This document shows, piece by piece, positions 1-11,289 of a stretch of DNA of 64,000 nucleotides. Below the pieces are notes generated by a model. It was not told the origin of the DNA and did not search any database. It was given only the letters and a program-made list of their open reading frames with translations. The DNA lies in NCBI GenBank assembly GCA_025175895.1, contig JAKLTH010000222.1, forward strand, positions 1,674,001 through 1,738,000. The letters run 5' to 3'. How positions within the stretch are numbered: position 1 is the first letter of the stretch; every line of letters begins with the position of its first letter. The position numbers were made by a program, and so were the translations under genes. This DNA is from Wurfbainia villosa. Lineage: Eukaryota; Streptophyta; Magnoliopsida; Zingiberales; Zingiberaceae.

Positions 1-1937
1 GTAATTAGTCAGAGGTGACTCATAATTGGAGAGGAAGGAAGGCGACTCAAGATCGACGATGAAGTTTCATCCATAGGAAGGATGATTTTCCAACTAAAGT
101 AGGACATATTTCTTTTATCTTAATCTTTTTTTGATTGTAAACTCTAATCGAGCAATGTCTTGTGTTTGCTTTTTAAATTTTATGGAGTAAAACCATTGAT
201 TCTAAAACTAGAGAGTAGCTAGCCATGTAAATATTGGACATGTTTATGCATTTATAATATTATTTATTCTATTTATATTTGTGGTTTGTGTTTCTTAGTT
301 ATGTGATAATTATGGTTTCCTCTATTTCTATCATGCTTAGTCGATATAGATGCTAAGAGCATCTATATTGAAACCTAGGAGAATAAAAGAGGAATTGAAC
401 GGTCGTCCTCCCTCCCATAATATTAGGACGTGAAAAAGTAGGGCATGAAACATGATCCACCGGTTAATGAGAATAACATAGGACATCTTAGAACTCCATG
501 AACATAGTCTATCTAGAGGTTGCAAAGTAGGATAAATTAACTCAGTGGTTGTGGGACCCGTGATACGGGCATCCCAGTGACAACAACCTTTTGAGCTCTG
601 TAGATCCGAAAGGGATGCTCTAGAAGATTTGGTAATTTCCGTATAGAATCAAAAGTTCACCGGGGATCAAACTTGATTATTCTCCTGCAAGATCAAAATT
701 AGAGAATTTAGGAGTATAAATTTACACGTCCGACATTGCATAGGTGAAAACAAAATTCTATAATCCCTTCCATAGCCTTAGAGCATACCATTTTTCCTTT
801 CTCTGAGTGACACCGATACTAAAGTTTAGACCGTGACCGACAACTTTCAACTACTAAGTTCCAATCCGAACAATCAAAATTCATTGGATCAATCAATACT
901 CGAATATCAATCTCTATGGGATCGATAATTTTATTACTTGACAATAACCGTACACTTGCGGAAGTTGATCGTGACATGATATTTTACCTCGCAGTTGAGG
1001 GTTTCAGTCAGCATGTAATATCAATCAACAAATCGATTATTAGTTGATTCGATTCAATCTAATTAATTTTAGTTGATAAATTGACGGTTCAAGCTTATAA
1101 TTGAATTGACGGTTAAATTATTGTTTATTTTAAATTCAATTAATATTTTCAAAATATTATTTTATTTAATTTATTTTTTTACAATAATTTTTTAATAATA
1201 ATATTTATAAAATCTTAATGATATTAATAGTATGGTTAAGTATAATTGATTTATTTGTTTTAAAATTTTCGTTATCCAACTATTGTACTAATTTATTTAA
1301 ATCATTTTTAATCTACTTCTCTTTAATATAAAACTATTTTATTTTCAAATTATTAAACTTAATATCTTTTAACTTTTCTAATAAATTATCTATTAATTTT
1401 ATTTTATCATTTTTATTCATTCAATATGCATATTCAGATTTAAGAAACTTAAATATTATTTGATGATTTGATAAAAAATAATAAAAAAATAAAATTTGTA
1501 AAGAACAAATAAAAAATTTTAATAGTGCAAATTAAAGACGTAGAGAAGTTTGCTAGAAATAAAACTCAGATTTTAATTCCTGCTTTAAAAAAAGAGATAG
1601 AGAAGTTAAATAAGTTTATATTTTATATATTTATAAAAATTTTAAATTTTTTTATAAAAATAAAATATAAATAATAATTTTCAATGATTTCAAATCATAA
1701 ACTGTAACTGTGACTATTAAAATTAATGATGAACCTTAAATTATCAATTTTGAATATATAAATACGTAAAAATAAAAAAGAAAACTCGAATAGATCACTG
1801 TGCTAATGTTATATACATAAAACAAAAAAAAAAGGTCCAAAATAAATGAAAATTCAGAGAACGACCAATTTTTTGGTTAATTTACTATAAGTTCTCGTTG
1901 TGTAGAGGTCTCGAATAGACCGGCAAGCCCCTTGCAG
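1..1937. other. AT-rich spacer downstream of MED26-like copy 1
   Basis: No gene is supported. The sequence is strongly AT-rich from about 1,080 to 1,850. Bases 1-1,050 differ from the copy 2 counterpart (17,000-18,050) much more than the rest does, by many substitutions and small indels. From about 1,130 onward the two copies are nearly the same. Confidence 0.7.
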
Positions 1938-3072
1938 CTACTGCTTCTGTGGCGGCTTCACAGAATGAGCTCTTGCCCATTCCTTGATCTCATTTCTCAG
2001 TTTCTGAATAGGCCTCAAAGTGCGGCCACCCTTCTTCGGCATGTCTCGTCGCTGCTTCATCACTTTTATTGTCCGCTGCTTTTTCGCTGCATCAAAGGAA
2101 CCATGAGAACTTGTCGTTGCTAGCCCTTTGTTCCGGAAATGCCGCCCGACATACAGTTTCATCTAAATGAGTTGAAAGAAGAAATCAAAGATCGTATCAA
2201 ATTTACCATTGTCAACTCTCTGATATTCTTCATGCAGTTTGCGCTTTGCCACTTCCAACTTTGCCTGAATCGAAGCTTCCTCATCGCGTTCAGATTGCTG
2301 AAATGCATCACAGTAGAGATCGAGATTTGCCTAGACAATTAAGCTCGTTAATTAAAAAAAGGAGCATGGGTTGCAACTTTCTGCATGTCCAGTTAAACTT
2401 ACACGTTGTGGAATTGATGGTGGCTTCCTTTGAAGTGGAGGTTGTAGCCGAGAGGCAAGCTTTGGCAATCTGCCAGGCTCTGGTTCAGCAACTCCCTTTG
2501 GCTTGATTTCTTCGCTTGGAATGTTGACTGGGATTGCTTGGACTCTTCCAACATGATGCAGCTCTAGTGCAGAAACTGGTAGTTGTCTTGTTTCTTGCCT
2601 TCTTATCTCTACTTTTTCTGCTACAGATCTTTCCTCTTGAACCTTAGCCAAAGGAATTCGAGAGTCTGGGCAATTTTCTGCAAGTCATAATCAAATCGTC
2701 AGTTAGACAGCGCATGAAAGATCGTAAATCGAAAAAAAAAAAAAATGAGACTCAGACAGGGCCATATATAGCGAACCAGTAATGGCATCAGTAGCTTCGA
2801 CCCATTCATCCACTACTTTCCTCCACCCTCTGCACCAAGTCAAAAACAAGTCGATGAAAAAACGGCTGAAATCAAGATATGGACAGGTAATCGATGGCAG
2901 AGTAACAGAAACTCACGAGGTCACAGTTCGAGCCAAGTGACGAATGTTTTTCGAAGTGTGCTTGTGCAAGACTCGAACAGCCCATCCGATACCCGTCGCC
3001 TATGGATCACCAAAACAAAAGTAGAAGTGATGATCATTATAAATTCAGATTACAGTAATATATTGCATAAAA

Positions 3073-3143
<71 letters not shown>

Positions 3144-3682
3144 TGTGGTAAATAGGCACCTCAAGGATCTCATAAGTGATCTTCAATTGCTGCAGGCTCC
3201 TCAACGAATCGAACAGGGCGTCATCAGCCTGCATCGAGCACATTCATATAATTCCGTGACTCTGTTTAATATCTTAATGCGTTAAACTGGCGCAGGAACA
3301 AATTAAACCCTATAGAATTCATCAGAAACCCTAAGATAAAGCATCGGAAAGCCTAATCTAGTGCGGGAACAAATTAAACCTGATGGTGATGGCCGGAAAG
3401 GATCTCCTTAATCCGCATGACCTCGTCGACGATGGATCGGTCGTCCTCCTCCTTTTCCTTTTTGATGATCTCTTCGGTGTCCACTTTTCCGCTTCCACGG
3501 CCCTCATCGGCCTTGGATCCTCGAGGAAAAGGAGGGAGGAGCGCTTTGAAGCACAATTCTACGATCGCATACCGCTGCCTCTTCAACTCGTCGGGGTGAT
3601 CAGAGGCGGCGACGAGGATGGCGTTGTCGATGATATCGAAGATATCAGCGCCGTCCGAGTGGAAGAGAGACGAGATCTCCAT
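1938..3682 (-). CDS. MED26c-like protein with TFIIS N-terminal domain, copy 1 (C-terminal frameshift)
   Basis: Seven exons with consensus GT-AG borders can be traced on the minus strand: 3380-3682, 3160-3228, 2917-2999, 2777-2829, 2403-2677, 2207-2330, and a last exon from 2162. Exon 1 begins with MEISSLFHSDG. Residues about 75-165 form a TFIIS N-terminal (LW) helical bundle, including ATGIGWAVRVLHKH and GWRKVVDEWVEAT. This pattern is typical of plant MED26c-like and TFIIS-family nuclear proteins, which link Mediator to elongating RNA polymerase II. Compared with copy 2, four extra bases at about 2122-2125 shift the frame near residue 315. Translation then stops at 2092-2094, giving about 325 residues and losing the conserved AKKQRTIKVM tail, which is still legible out of frame down to 1938. 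The protein may be partly functional; the LW domain is untouched. Assembly error is possible. Confidence 0.8.
3075..3141. repeat. (AT)n microsatellite in MED26-like intron, copy 1
   Basis: An uninterrupted AT dinucleotide run of about 67 bases lies in the intron between exons 2 and 3 of the MED26-like gene. The same intron in copy 2 carries about 35 bases of AT, so the tract has changed length since the duplication. Apparent reading frames of alternating Tyr and Ile here are not genes. Confidence 0.95.
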
Positions 3683-4003
3683 GAGGGCGACGTCGTCGGC
3701 TGTTCGTCGCGGTGAGGGTCTGAGGGAGTGGGAGGATCGGAGGACAGAAGAACCTAATGGATCGAGTTAGTGAGCGGGGTTTCCGAACATTTGGGCGCCA
3801 AATCGCCAATATATATATGAATGCCCAGTAAATATTGCGCTTTGCCCCCTCATGGTATGAAATTTATGTTTCGACCAGTTGTTTTACGAAAACAAATTTC
3901 TGTTTCCCGATCTCTGAATCAGCGGAGCGCCGGCGGCGGCGACTGAGTTGCGCACGCTGCACGTATACAGTGCGTATTCAGCGTATCAACTCCTTATATA
4001 TGC

Positions 4004-4804
4004 TAAGCACACTTGGCAGGGCGTAATATAATACAAGTTGTAATGTAATCTAAGCCAGAATGAAACGAATGAAACGATTACATTACTACGCCGATACAAA
4101 TCAGATGTAATCTTGACATTAGCGCCATTACATTCTTTTGTTTGGTGTCCATTACAAAGACGATAGGAATGGATCGACGACGATGACCTAGTCAACGACG
4201 ACGATGACGGCGACCAACTAGCAATCGATCCGGTTTGTCGACGACCGATCGACGATCGGTCATCGCTCACCATCGATCGTCGACGCCGACGATTCATTCG
4301 GCCGCCGGCCGATCACGCCGGCTGCCGCCACGCCGACGACGATCGGGCCACGGCTCATCGCTGACGACCGGCCATCGCTGTCGGCCGATGACACTACGGC
4401 CATCGCTCGGCCGGTTGTCGATCGGCCGTCGGCCGGTCGCTGGTTTCGTCGCGGCCGATCTCGCCTTGGCCACCGCCGTCGATTGTCGATAATCGACCGA
4501 CCGATTCGATCGCCAAACACAGCCTAAATCTCATTTGCATGCAATAAATCACATTTGCATGCATGCAATAAATTACATTTGCATTCATGCAAATGTAATT
4601 TATTACATGCAAATTGGAAGCTTGTAATGTAATTGGATTACATAGGTTTTGGTTTGTAATCCAGATTACAAAACTTTAGTGCCTTTTGTAATCCAGATTA
4701 CATTACATTACAGCTCTAAGACAATAACAAACAAAGGAATCTGCCTTGTAATGTAATCTGGATTACATTATAAGGCAGATTACGGCATACCAAACATAGC
4801 CTAA
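4004..4804. mobile_element. Non-autonomous TIR element (PIF/Harbinger-like), copy 1 only
   Basis: An insertion of about 795 bases, absent from copy 2, lies between two TAA triplets (4004-4006 and 4802-4804), which suggests a 3-bp target duplication. Its ends are imperfect inverted repeats: the left end reads GCACACTTGGCAGGGCG and the right end, on the other strand, reads GGCTATGTTTGGTATGCCG. The flanking thirds are full of short inverted copies of a TAATGTAATCTGG-like motif. The middle (about 4,160-4,510) is sharply GC-rich and made of CGATC/CGACG words. No transposase is present. TAA duplications and TTTGGT-type ends fit PIF/Harbinger MITEs; the family call is inference. Confidence 0.65.
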
Positions 4805-5444
4805 ATTGTGTCCGTGTCACCCAATTTTTCTTTTTTGCCATTTGAAATATTTTTTCCTTCGACACAAGTGATCTAAATCTTTTATTTCGAGTGTTTAAAA
4901 TATTAATTTATATGGAAAAAAAAATAAAAGAATCCTTACTTATTTACTTTTGCAAAAGGAATATCTAAATCCAAATTTTTTCTCGATGAAAAATTTTCAT
5001 TCACAAAAGTAAAAACAAGTTAATGCACGAGAAGAAATTTTTTTTAGAGTTTGAAAATTATAAGATGTTAAGTTGGTTTCGATTAGTCCATTTAGGAATT
5101 CTCTTTATTTGTAGCCTTCAAATAGAGTGTGAATAAATTTTACATAATTATTCTATTTGAAGTCAGTCTAACTTAATCATCCTTTAATCGACTAAAATAT
5201 TAATCAATGAATTCTTATTTGCCATGACTACTTTTCTAGTCTACTTAATTTCAATTCGGTTAACTTAATCCCTATCTGTCAACTAAATTATATAAAATGG
5301 TAATATTATTTGTTAATGATGAATACTATCTCATTCGACGTATAGGTATATCAATTGACTGAACCTCTTTTGGTAAACTTACATGACTTCAAACCTAAAT
5401 TTATCCATCCAATGAATATTGTTTGATTTGACTTGAGTCTTTTT
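4805..5444. other. AT-rich spacer, copy 1
   Basis: No gene, RNA or clear mobile element seen. It is nearly identical to 20,985-21,626 in copy 2. Confidence 0.6.
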
Positions 5445-6400
5445 TGTTGGGATCGTTTGTTTGATGCACTAGAGAGGATGAATAGTATTTTTTTATTTTT
5501 TTCATTCGATTTGCATACTCATTTACACCAATATTAATGAGCAGCGGAATATACAAGAATAAATAATATAAAATAAAATACAAACACACACAACCACGTA
5601 CAATTCACGGATTTTAAGTGGTTCGAAATCTACAGTTCCTACTCCACGGTCGGAATTTAATATCTACTCCACTAAACCTCGTCTCCTTCTCGAAATACAA
5701 TTCAGAGGTAAAGAAACCTTGTACAATATGAATGTTTACAACAATAAATAAGAAAACAACCAAATATAAACAAATACAATAGCAAATGAATGAGACAAGT
5801 GAAAACACTTCACAAATAAAAACTTTTGAATGTTTGATATTTTGATTGCTTTGAATGACTTTGAAGACCTAGGAATTGCAGCACTTTCCTACAAATACCT
5901 CAAGAATCAACTCCATCAACTTTCTTCTTGAGCTCCTTATAAAGCTGCAACTTGAGTTGATTTTTATTTTCCAATCGACTACTCTTACCTAGCAGTTGAC
6001 TGGACATTGTACTGTTGTCTCACAACGACTTAATCTACGTTAGATTAAATAAATCAGTCAACTATCCTGACCTAGCAATCGACTGCTATAGGCATCAGTC
6101 GACTGTCATAGGTCAACAGTCGACTACCCTAGGTCATCGGTCGACTGCCAAATATTTTATGCCCTGACCACTTAATTTCACTCGACTATTAGGTCAATGA
6201 CTGCTAAACTCTAGCAGTCGACTTCCAAAGTCACAAATCAGTAGTTAAGCTTCATTCGACTACATGACCAGTCGACTGATAAAAATCAGTCAACTGCTCG
6301 AGTCAAACTAGACTCCCAAGTGTCGTGCACTTGGCCAGTTGACTGGTCCATAACCCCAGTTGACTGGTAAACCTCAAATATGAGATTTAACCCAAGTATG
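5445..6400 (-). mobile_element. SIRE-like LTR fragment, minus orientation, copy 1
   Basis: The left end (TG at 5445, then a CTAGAGAGGATGAATAG stretch) and the block around 5,590-5,810 align with the LTR at 44,193-45,593. The shared block includes a GTGGTTCG motif, TCCTACTCCACGG, CCTCGT and CTTGTACAATATGA. Homology stops at about 6,400, in the AACCCAAGTATG segment that matches about 45,000. The part from 6,040 to 6,370 is crowded with GTCGACTG words (SalI-like palindromes). It has no coding capacity. Confidence 0.7.
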
Positions 6401-6823
6401 TATTGGTGCAATCAACACAGGTTACGATTGACTGGACTTGAGTTTGACTCGAGTAGTATTTTGATGTTTAACAATATGATTGTCATGGAAAGTCCAAGTC
6501 ATGGGTACTTGACAATTGAAAAGTCCAAGCATGAGTCTTAGCATGGAAAGTCCAAGCATGGATCTTGGCAAAGGAAAAATCTAAACATGGGTGTTGGCAA
6601 TGGTAAAGTCCAAGTCATAGATACTTGGCATGAGAAGTCCAAAGATATAGTCTTGGCAACATAAGTCCAAATGTGAAGTCTTGGCGGAGTAAAGTCCAAG
6701 TGAACTTTGGCAATTGGAAAATTCAACGTAGAGTTGGCAAGGAAAGTCAAAGTCATGAGTACTTGGCAAAGGAAAAGTCCAATGGTAGATTTGGCGGCAT
6801 AAAGTTTAAGCATGGGTGTTGCC
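6401..6823 (+). mobile_element. SIRE-like LTR fragment, plus orientation, with short-period array, copy 1
   Basis: It begins with TATTGGTGCAATC, matching the outer start of the SIRE-like LTR seen at 49,402 read leftwards, but in the opposite orientation to the adjacent fragment 5,445-6,400. From about 6,480 it is an irregular array of 25-30-base units built on AAGTCCAAG and CTTGGCA, which face each other as short inverted repeats. The long open frames across the array follow from the repeat and are not genes. Confidence 0.65.
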
Positions 6824-7801
6824 TGTTGAGATAGAGAAGATGATGTGTCCAGTGATGAACGCGACAAAGGACTGGTGACTCGGACGGAAGGATGACTGAC
6901 GCGGAGGGAAAGCCGAGACGGCAGGGCTGGTGTATCTACCGGGACCCGAGCCGAATGACGTGAGGCAGCCGAGTAGAGTATTCTGCGAGACAAATGTGGT
7001 TAAGGGCACCGAGAGATATCTCAACAAGACCCCTCCGACGCTCAAGGCAGGAATTAGTAGGAAAGGTGGTGAAAATAGTAAAGAGTTGTTAAGAGTGTGA
7101 ACCTACCTTTCTCCTCCTCAGCGAGGGTTCTATAGAAGCGAATCCTCTTGTTGAGTCGTACGGTGAGTATGACAAGTATGGGTGGTATGGCTTCACGACG
7201 TACTTATGTCGACTATTTAGGGGGTAACAGGGATCATTGCCCTCGTAAATGTCATAGGCGCATGGGGTTGTGATTAATGCTCATAATATAGTTGATGGGA
7301 GATAACTCCTCATTAATACGATGGACAGGTTGATGAAAACCAGTATGGACATCTGTTTTCTGGTCGGAGAGGACCGCTAATAGGGCTGCTTTGTTGACCA
7401 TATAAACAGAAATACTCGTCATGTCACCTGACTAGGTGAGATAAATCATACTTTGAAAAATCATACAACCAATATATAGTGCAGCTACCAAGATGCGGGG
7501 CCAAGGTGAAGGATAGTAAGGTCGAGATGTGTAATAACTCGAGACGTGGAGTCTCCGAGATACAATATATCCGAGTTGAGGAATGGGCTGAGACGTAGGG
7601 CGTCTCGCATATAATATGTCTGAGCTGAGGAATGTGCTGAGACGTGAGGCGTCTGATATATAATATGGTCGAACTGACCTCTTCATATAGCTCGGATATA
7701 TCGGACTGCTGGGTCTCTTTCCATAGAACTGCGATATGAAGACTAGTCTTGGTTGTCATTTGTATACGTGACTAGTCTTAGGTTAGTTATTTTCGGTATC
7801 A
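6824..7801 (-). mobile_element. Tat-like Ty3/gypsy LTR remnant, copy 1
   Basis: Starts TGTTGAGA and ends GGTATCA. It shares its layout and many short blocks with the LTR at 34,496-35,423: CGAGCCGAATGA, GGCACCGAGAG, ACCCCTCCGACGCTCAAGG, and GAGCGTGAAC/AGTATGTGAAC followed by CTACCTTTCTCC. An internal array of about 60-base units with GAGACGTGGAGTCTCCGAG words lies at about 7,520-7,690, where the intact LTR has a 40-base array. The purine-rich stretch that would be the element's polypurine tract follows on the opposite strand, as in the intact element. Diverged relative of the Tat element at 34.5 kb. Confidence 0.75.
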
Positions 7802-8222
7802 TAGGGACCTCCCTTCCCAAGTCTAGTCGAAGGATAGGCGTAGCCTGACTGATTGGACGAGCTTGATTATGTCATGCTTTACCTCTTTCGGCTTAATGAG
7901 GCATGGGAGGTGGTGCCTCGGATATGCCCCTCGGGAACAGATGAGATCTCGCTTTTAGAGATGACCCATTAATGCGAGGATATGATATGATTGTCTCGCT
8001 TCTCTAGGATTCCCTTCGCCAAGCCACATGTCTATAGGATCTCGAGGAAAGGTCCTCGAAAGACGAACCGATGCGGCTCGTCTATAAGTACCTTTCAAAA
8101 TCTAGGTTTTGCCATTTCACACACGACGTCTCCTTAACCTTTTCTTCTCCGGCAATTCTTCCTTTCTCCCTTTCCGGCGAGACCCCTCCCGTAAGTCCTC
8201 TGTCCTTTGTTCTTTTTTCTCA

Positions 8223-9503
8223 ATGGCCAGTACTTCCGACCTTTAGTTTCTTAGGACTCGCAACGCTATTACCCTTGAAGAGCGCAGCGAGATTAGGTCT
8301 GCTTTCCATATCCCCTCATCGTATAGGCTTAGAGCCCCTCAATTGGACCAACATCCACACGAACCTCCTCCTGCCTTTACCACCTTCTTTCACGATCAGC
8401 TAGTAGCAGGTCTTCGTTTCCCCCACTATCCCTTTTATGTCGAGCTGGCTTCTTACTTCCATATTTCCTTGCAGCAACTAGCTCCCAATTTCTTCAGCCT
8501 CATCAATGGTTTCATTATTATTTTTCTCTTTTATCATCTTCCTTTATCAGTCGAGATCTTTCACTCCTGCTTTATCCCAAAACGAAAAGAGACAGGAGTG
8601 TTCTACTTTATAGCTCGGTCAGAGATTAAGTTTTTAGCAAACCTCATCACTTCCCATAAGTATTGAAAAACTCAATATTTGTTCCTTAAACCCGAGACGC
8701 CTTTCACTTGGCCGAGTAGCTAGCAACTCGAGCTGCCTCCCAACTTGTCCTTGTGCAGCTTTAAGAAATCCTCTTCCTATAAAGAAATCGTCGAAGTACT
8801 TTCTGGTCTATGCTTCGACGTCAATGTCCTACTGGAGGAAAGACTCTTATACCATTATAGCTTAAGCCCGATAGAGGCCGAGCTGAGAAATACATTAGGT
8901 AAAAAAAAAAAAATTTATTCTTTTGAGCTTCTAAATTCTAACTTACTTTGTCTTTCGCAGTCGAAGTCATGTTTCACACCTCAATCAATAAGAGACTAAA
9001 GTGGAAAAGAGCACAAGTAATTCCTCCAGCGAACGCTCCAACCAAGACACCAGAGGAGGCCGATTCGGACGAACCTCCGCCACCTTGGCCTTTCATAGTG
9101 GGCAAGGTGATAAGCTTCGAAGGGCCGGAGGAGCAGCAACATCGGCGCAAAGAGGAGTCGGGTTATGCTTTCGTCCCCAAAAGGAAGCCCTTCCCGGCAA
9201 TCCAGTCCAAGTCTTCATGACTCGGCTGGGTCGAGTGGTGCTAGACAAAGTGACGCTGGTCCCTTCGACGTCCAGGCACCCCCCACGGAGGAGTACTCGA
9301 AGGCTCCCACTCCTCCGCCCGAGCCGTCGTCCTCACGGCCGCGCAGTCCAAGCTCTCTTCCCAGGGTCTCTGGACATTCGATGTCGAGACAAGAGCGGCC
9401 TGCTCGGAGCTTCCTTCGAGAAGTTCGAGACGCAGTCGGGGAGTCCGCCAAGGGGAAATCTATCCCGGCGCTGAGCAACAAGATGAACACCCACTTGACA
9501 AAG
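8223..9503 (+). pseudogene. Degenerate antisense gene of a Tat-like element, copy 1
   Basis: Homologue of the spliced gene at 35,852-37,797. Exon 1 runs from the ATG at 8223 to a GT donor after 8898 (676 bases, exactly the length in the intact element). Exon 2 starts after TTTCGCAG at 8961 and ends before GTAAGT at 9503. The encoded domain with LRFPHYPFYVEL and LAPNFFSLINGF resembles the plant 'putative gypsy-type transposon' family (PF04195). In-frame stops occur early in exon 1 (the seventh codon), twice near its 3' end (around 8,665 and 8,720), and a frame change lies in exon 2. The coiled-coil third exon is missing because the element is truncated at about 9,535. Confidence 0.75.
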
Positions 9504-9535
9504 GTAAGTGTTTTACTACTTCAGCTACTTTACTA

Positions 9536-10640
9536 ACTCTACTAAAAAAGAAATTAAGCCAAGCTTCAACAGATTTTTCAATAGTTTAATTAATTTTAGA
9601 CTTGACTTAACTTGACTTGTTTATTTTATCAAACAAGTCCGTAAAACTTGGCTTGACTCATTTACAGTCCTACCTAAGTGATTTTGATATTTTTAAACAT
9701 TGACAACGCGATTTGATAAATTATCCCATTTTTTATGGAAGATGACAAATCAAGCATTAATTAATTAAAAAAAATTAATTTATAATCACATGGATAAATT
9801 ACGTCTATTAAATTCATTAATCTCTCTTTCATTAACCTTCTTTTCAACTTATTTGTTTATATTTTTTTATCTATATCATCAGAAGTATATTTTTTAAAAA
9901 AACATTAAAATAATATTTTATTAATAATTTAGCATCTACGATGCTCTTTATACTTTATAAATAAGTCACGGTGAAATACACCTCAATATAAAAATCCCAA
10001 AACGTGACTTCGCAAATCTCAAAAAGTGATTTGTCTTTTTCCCCTTTTATTTTTCTTAATTTTTAGTTTAACTCTTTTACTAGGTAAAAAATTAGAATCG
10101 TCAATTTAAACTTTCACTCCAGTCTTATAAATATAAAAAAAAATAAATCACACATAATTATTCATCTTATTATAATGACAAATACAACGAAAAATATAGT
10201 TCAGTGTGGACATTAAATAATTTATTGACATAGAAAATCAAATCTTATTCTTTAGATAAATTGTATACTGTACTTACTTAATACACCATGACAAACGTTT
10301 TGATGAGAGAGTCGCACCCATACACTTAGATAAGTTTAGTCGCTTGTACATCGTGATTATGTCAATAAAAAATTGCGTATTTCTGTAACGATTATCCGAG
10401 ATTTTACTATAACGGATTGCCATCTTGGTACTTTAAACAAGGTTAAAAAGATCTCTAAATTAAATAAAATACGTTTAATTTGAGATCACTTTCTATCAGA
10501 AATTGTATTTCACAAACAAAAGTTACGTAGTTAATCTGTCAATCTAAACGAAACACAGGCCGGTCTCAAATGCCTTTAGAGACCGAAATATTTCGATCTC
10601 TAAATCGATCTCTAAAAAGGAGTATCTGACAAATGTTTCT
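9536..10640. other. AT-rich spacer, copy 1
   Basis: No gene. Bases about 9,740-10,220 resemble, weakly, the AT-rich flank upstream of the NLR copies (16,650-16,990 and 33,590-34,080): ATTAATTTATAATCACAT, a 'gtggtgaaata/cgtggtaaaata' block and an 'agtgtggacat' block recur in order. At 10,560-10,620 short repeats of a GAGACCGAAAT/GATCTCTAAA motif suggest an unclassified transposon end. Confidence 0.5.
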
Positions 10641-10753
10641 TCTTTTTGTTGTTTTTTTAGGGTTCTAAGGTTCTTTTGCGACTTCGCAGTTTTCGTGGTT
10701 TTGTATTCTCTAGGGTTGGGCGATAGCCGATGAGCTAGTTGCGGCCTGCGGGG

Positions 10754-10852
10754 ATGCTTGCAGCTATAGAAGAGGTTGTCCCTGGAAACGCCAGTAGGGC
10801 TACAGTTTATTACGGAAAAATGGAGACTTCTGCTAATTTGAAAGTGTTTCAG
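10754..10852 (+). other. Unrecognised short open exon-like frame (33 codons), copy 1
   Basis: An ATG opens 33 codons (starting MLAAIEEVVPGN, ending NLKVFQ) that close exactly on CAG followed by GTATGATG, which could be a splice donor. A T-rich stretch and TACAG follow at about 10,935, but no continuation reading frame is clear. The same sequence occurs in copy 2 near 26,940. I do not recognise it; it may be a leader exon or chance. Confidence 0.2.
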
Positions 10853-11289
10853 GTATGATGCGCTACTCGACCACTGGAACTTTTTTTTTTTGCTGAAAAA
10901 TTTGTATTCTTGATTTTCGTTTTCTCCTTAAATATACAGGTTTGGGTATTACCATAATGCAGGAGAAGGAAATATAAGATTACATTTACGATTTGCTAAT
11001 GTAACTTCGCCTTTGGACAATGACGAATTTTATTGTCGGGATACAAATCCACACCTGAACAGCGAAGAAGAGAGAATCGATATTCAACCCTCACAAATGA
11101 AATAAAAAGACAGGCACGCGTATAACATGGCTGCAGAGGAAGGCCTGACTTTACTGTTAAGGAGGATTAAATTTCAACGGAGTTACAGCGACTGAAGTTC
11201 TTGAGCTTTCACGCCATGCTTTAATGTTCCTCCACGTACGTGTCAGGGCTGACTAAAATACAAGAGTCTCCCCCATTCTCTCCCTCTCC

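Noticed and set aside
2937..3243. Open frames with long Tyr-Ile runs
   Set aside because: They are read-through of the AT microsatellite in an intron.
3383..3715. Plus-strand open frame of 110 codons, duplicated at 20,351
   Set aside because: It is the antisense shadow of exon 1 of the MED26-like gene.
4235..4612. Open frames on both strands in the GC-rich part of the TIR element
   Set aside because: They follow from CGATCG-type repetition, have Arg/Ser/Pro-rich products and no family resemblance.
6538..7045. Minus-strand frames of 60-160 codons in the LTR array, also at 22,692 and 45,147
   Set aside because: The repeated unit lacks stops. The products are repeats of LDF-type words and the frames appear on both strands.
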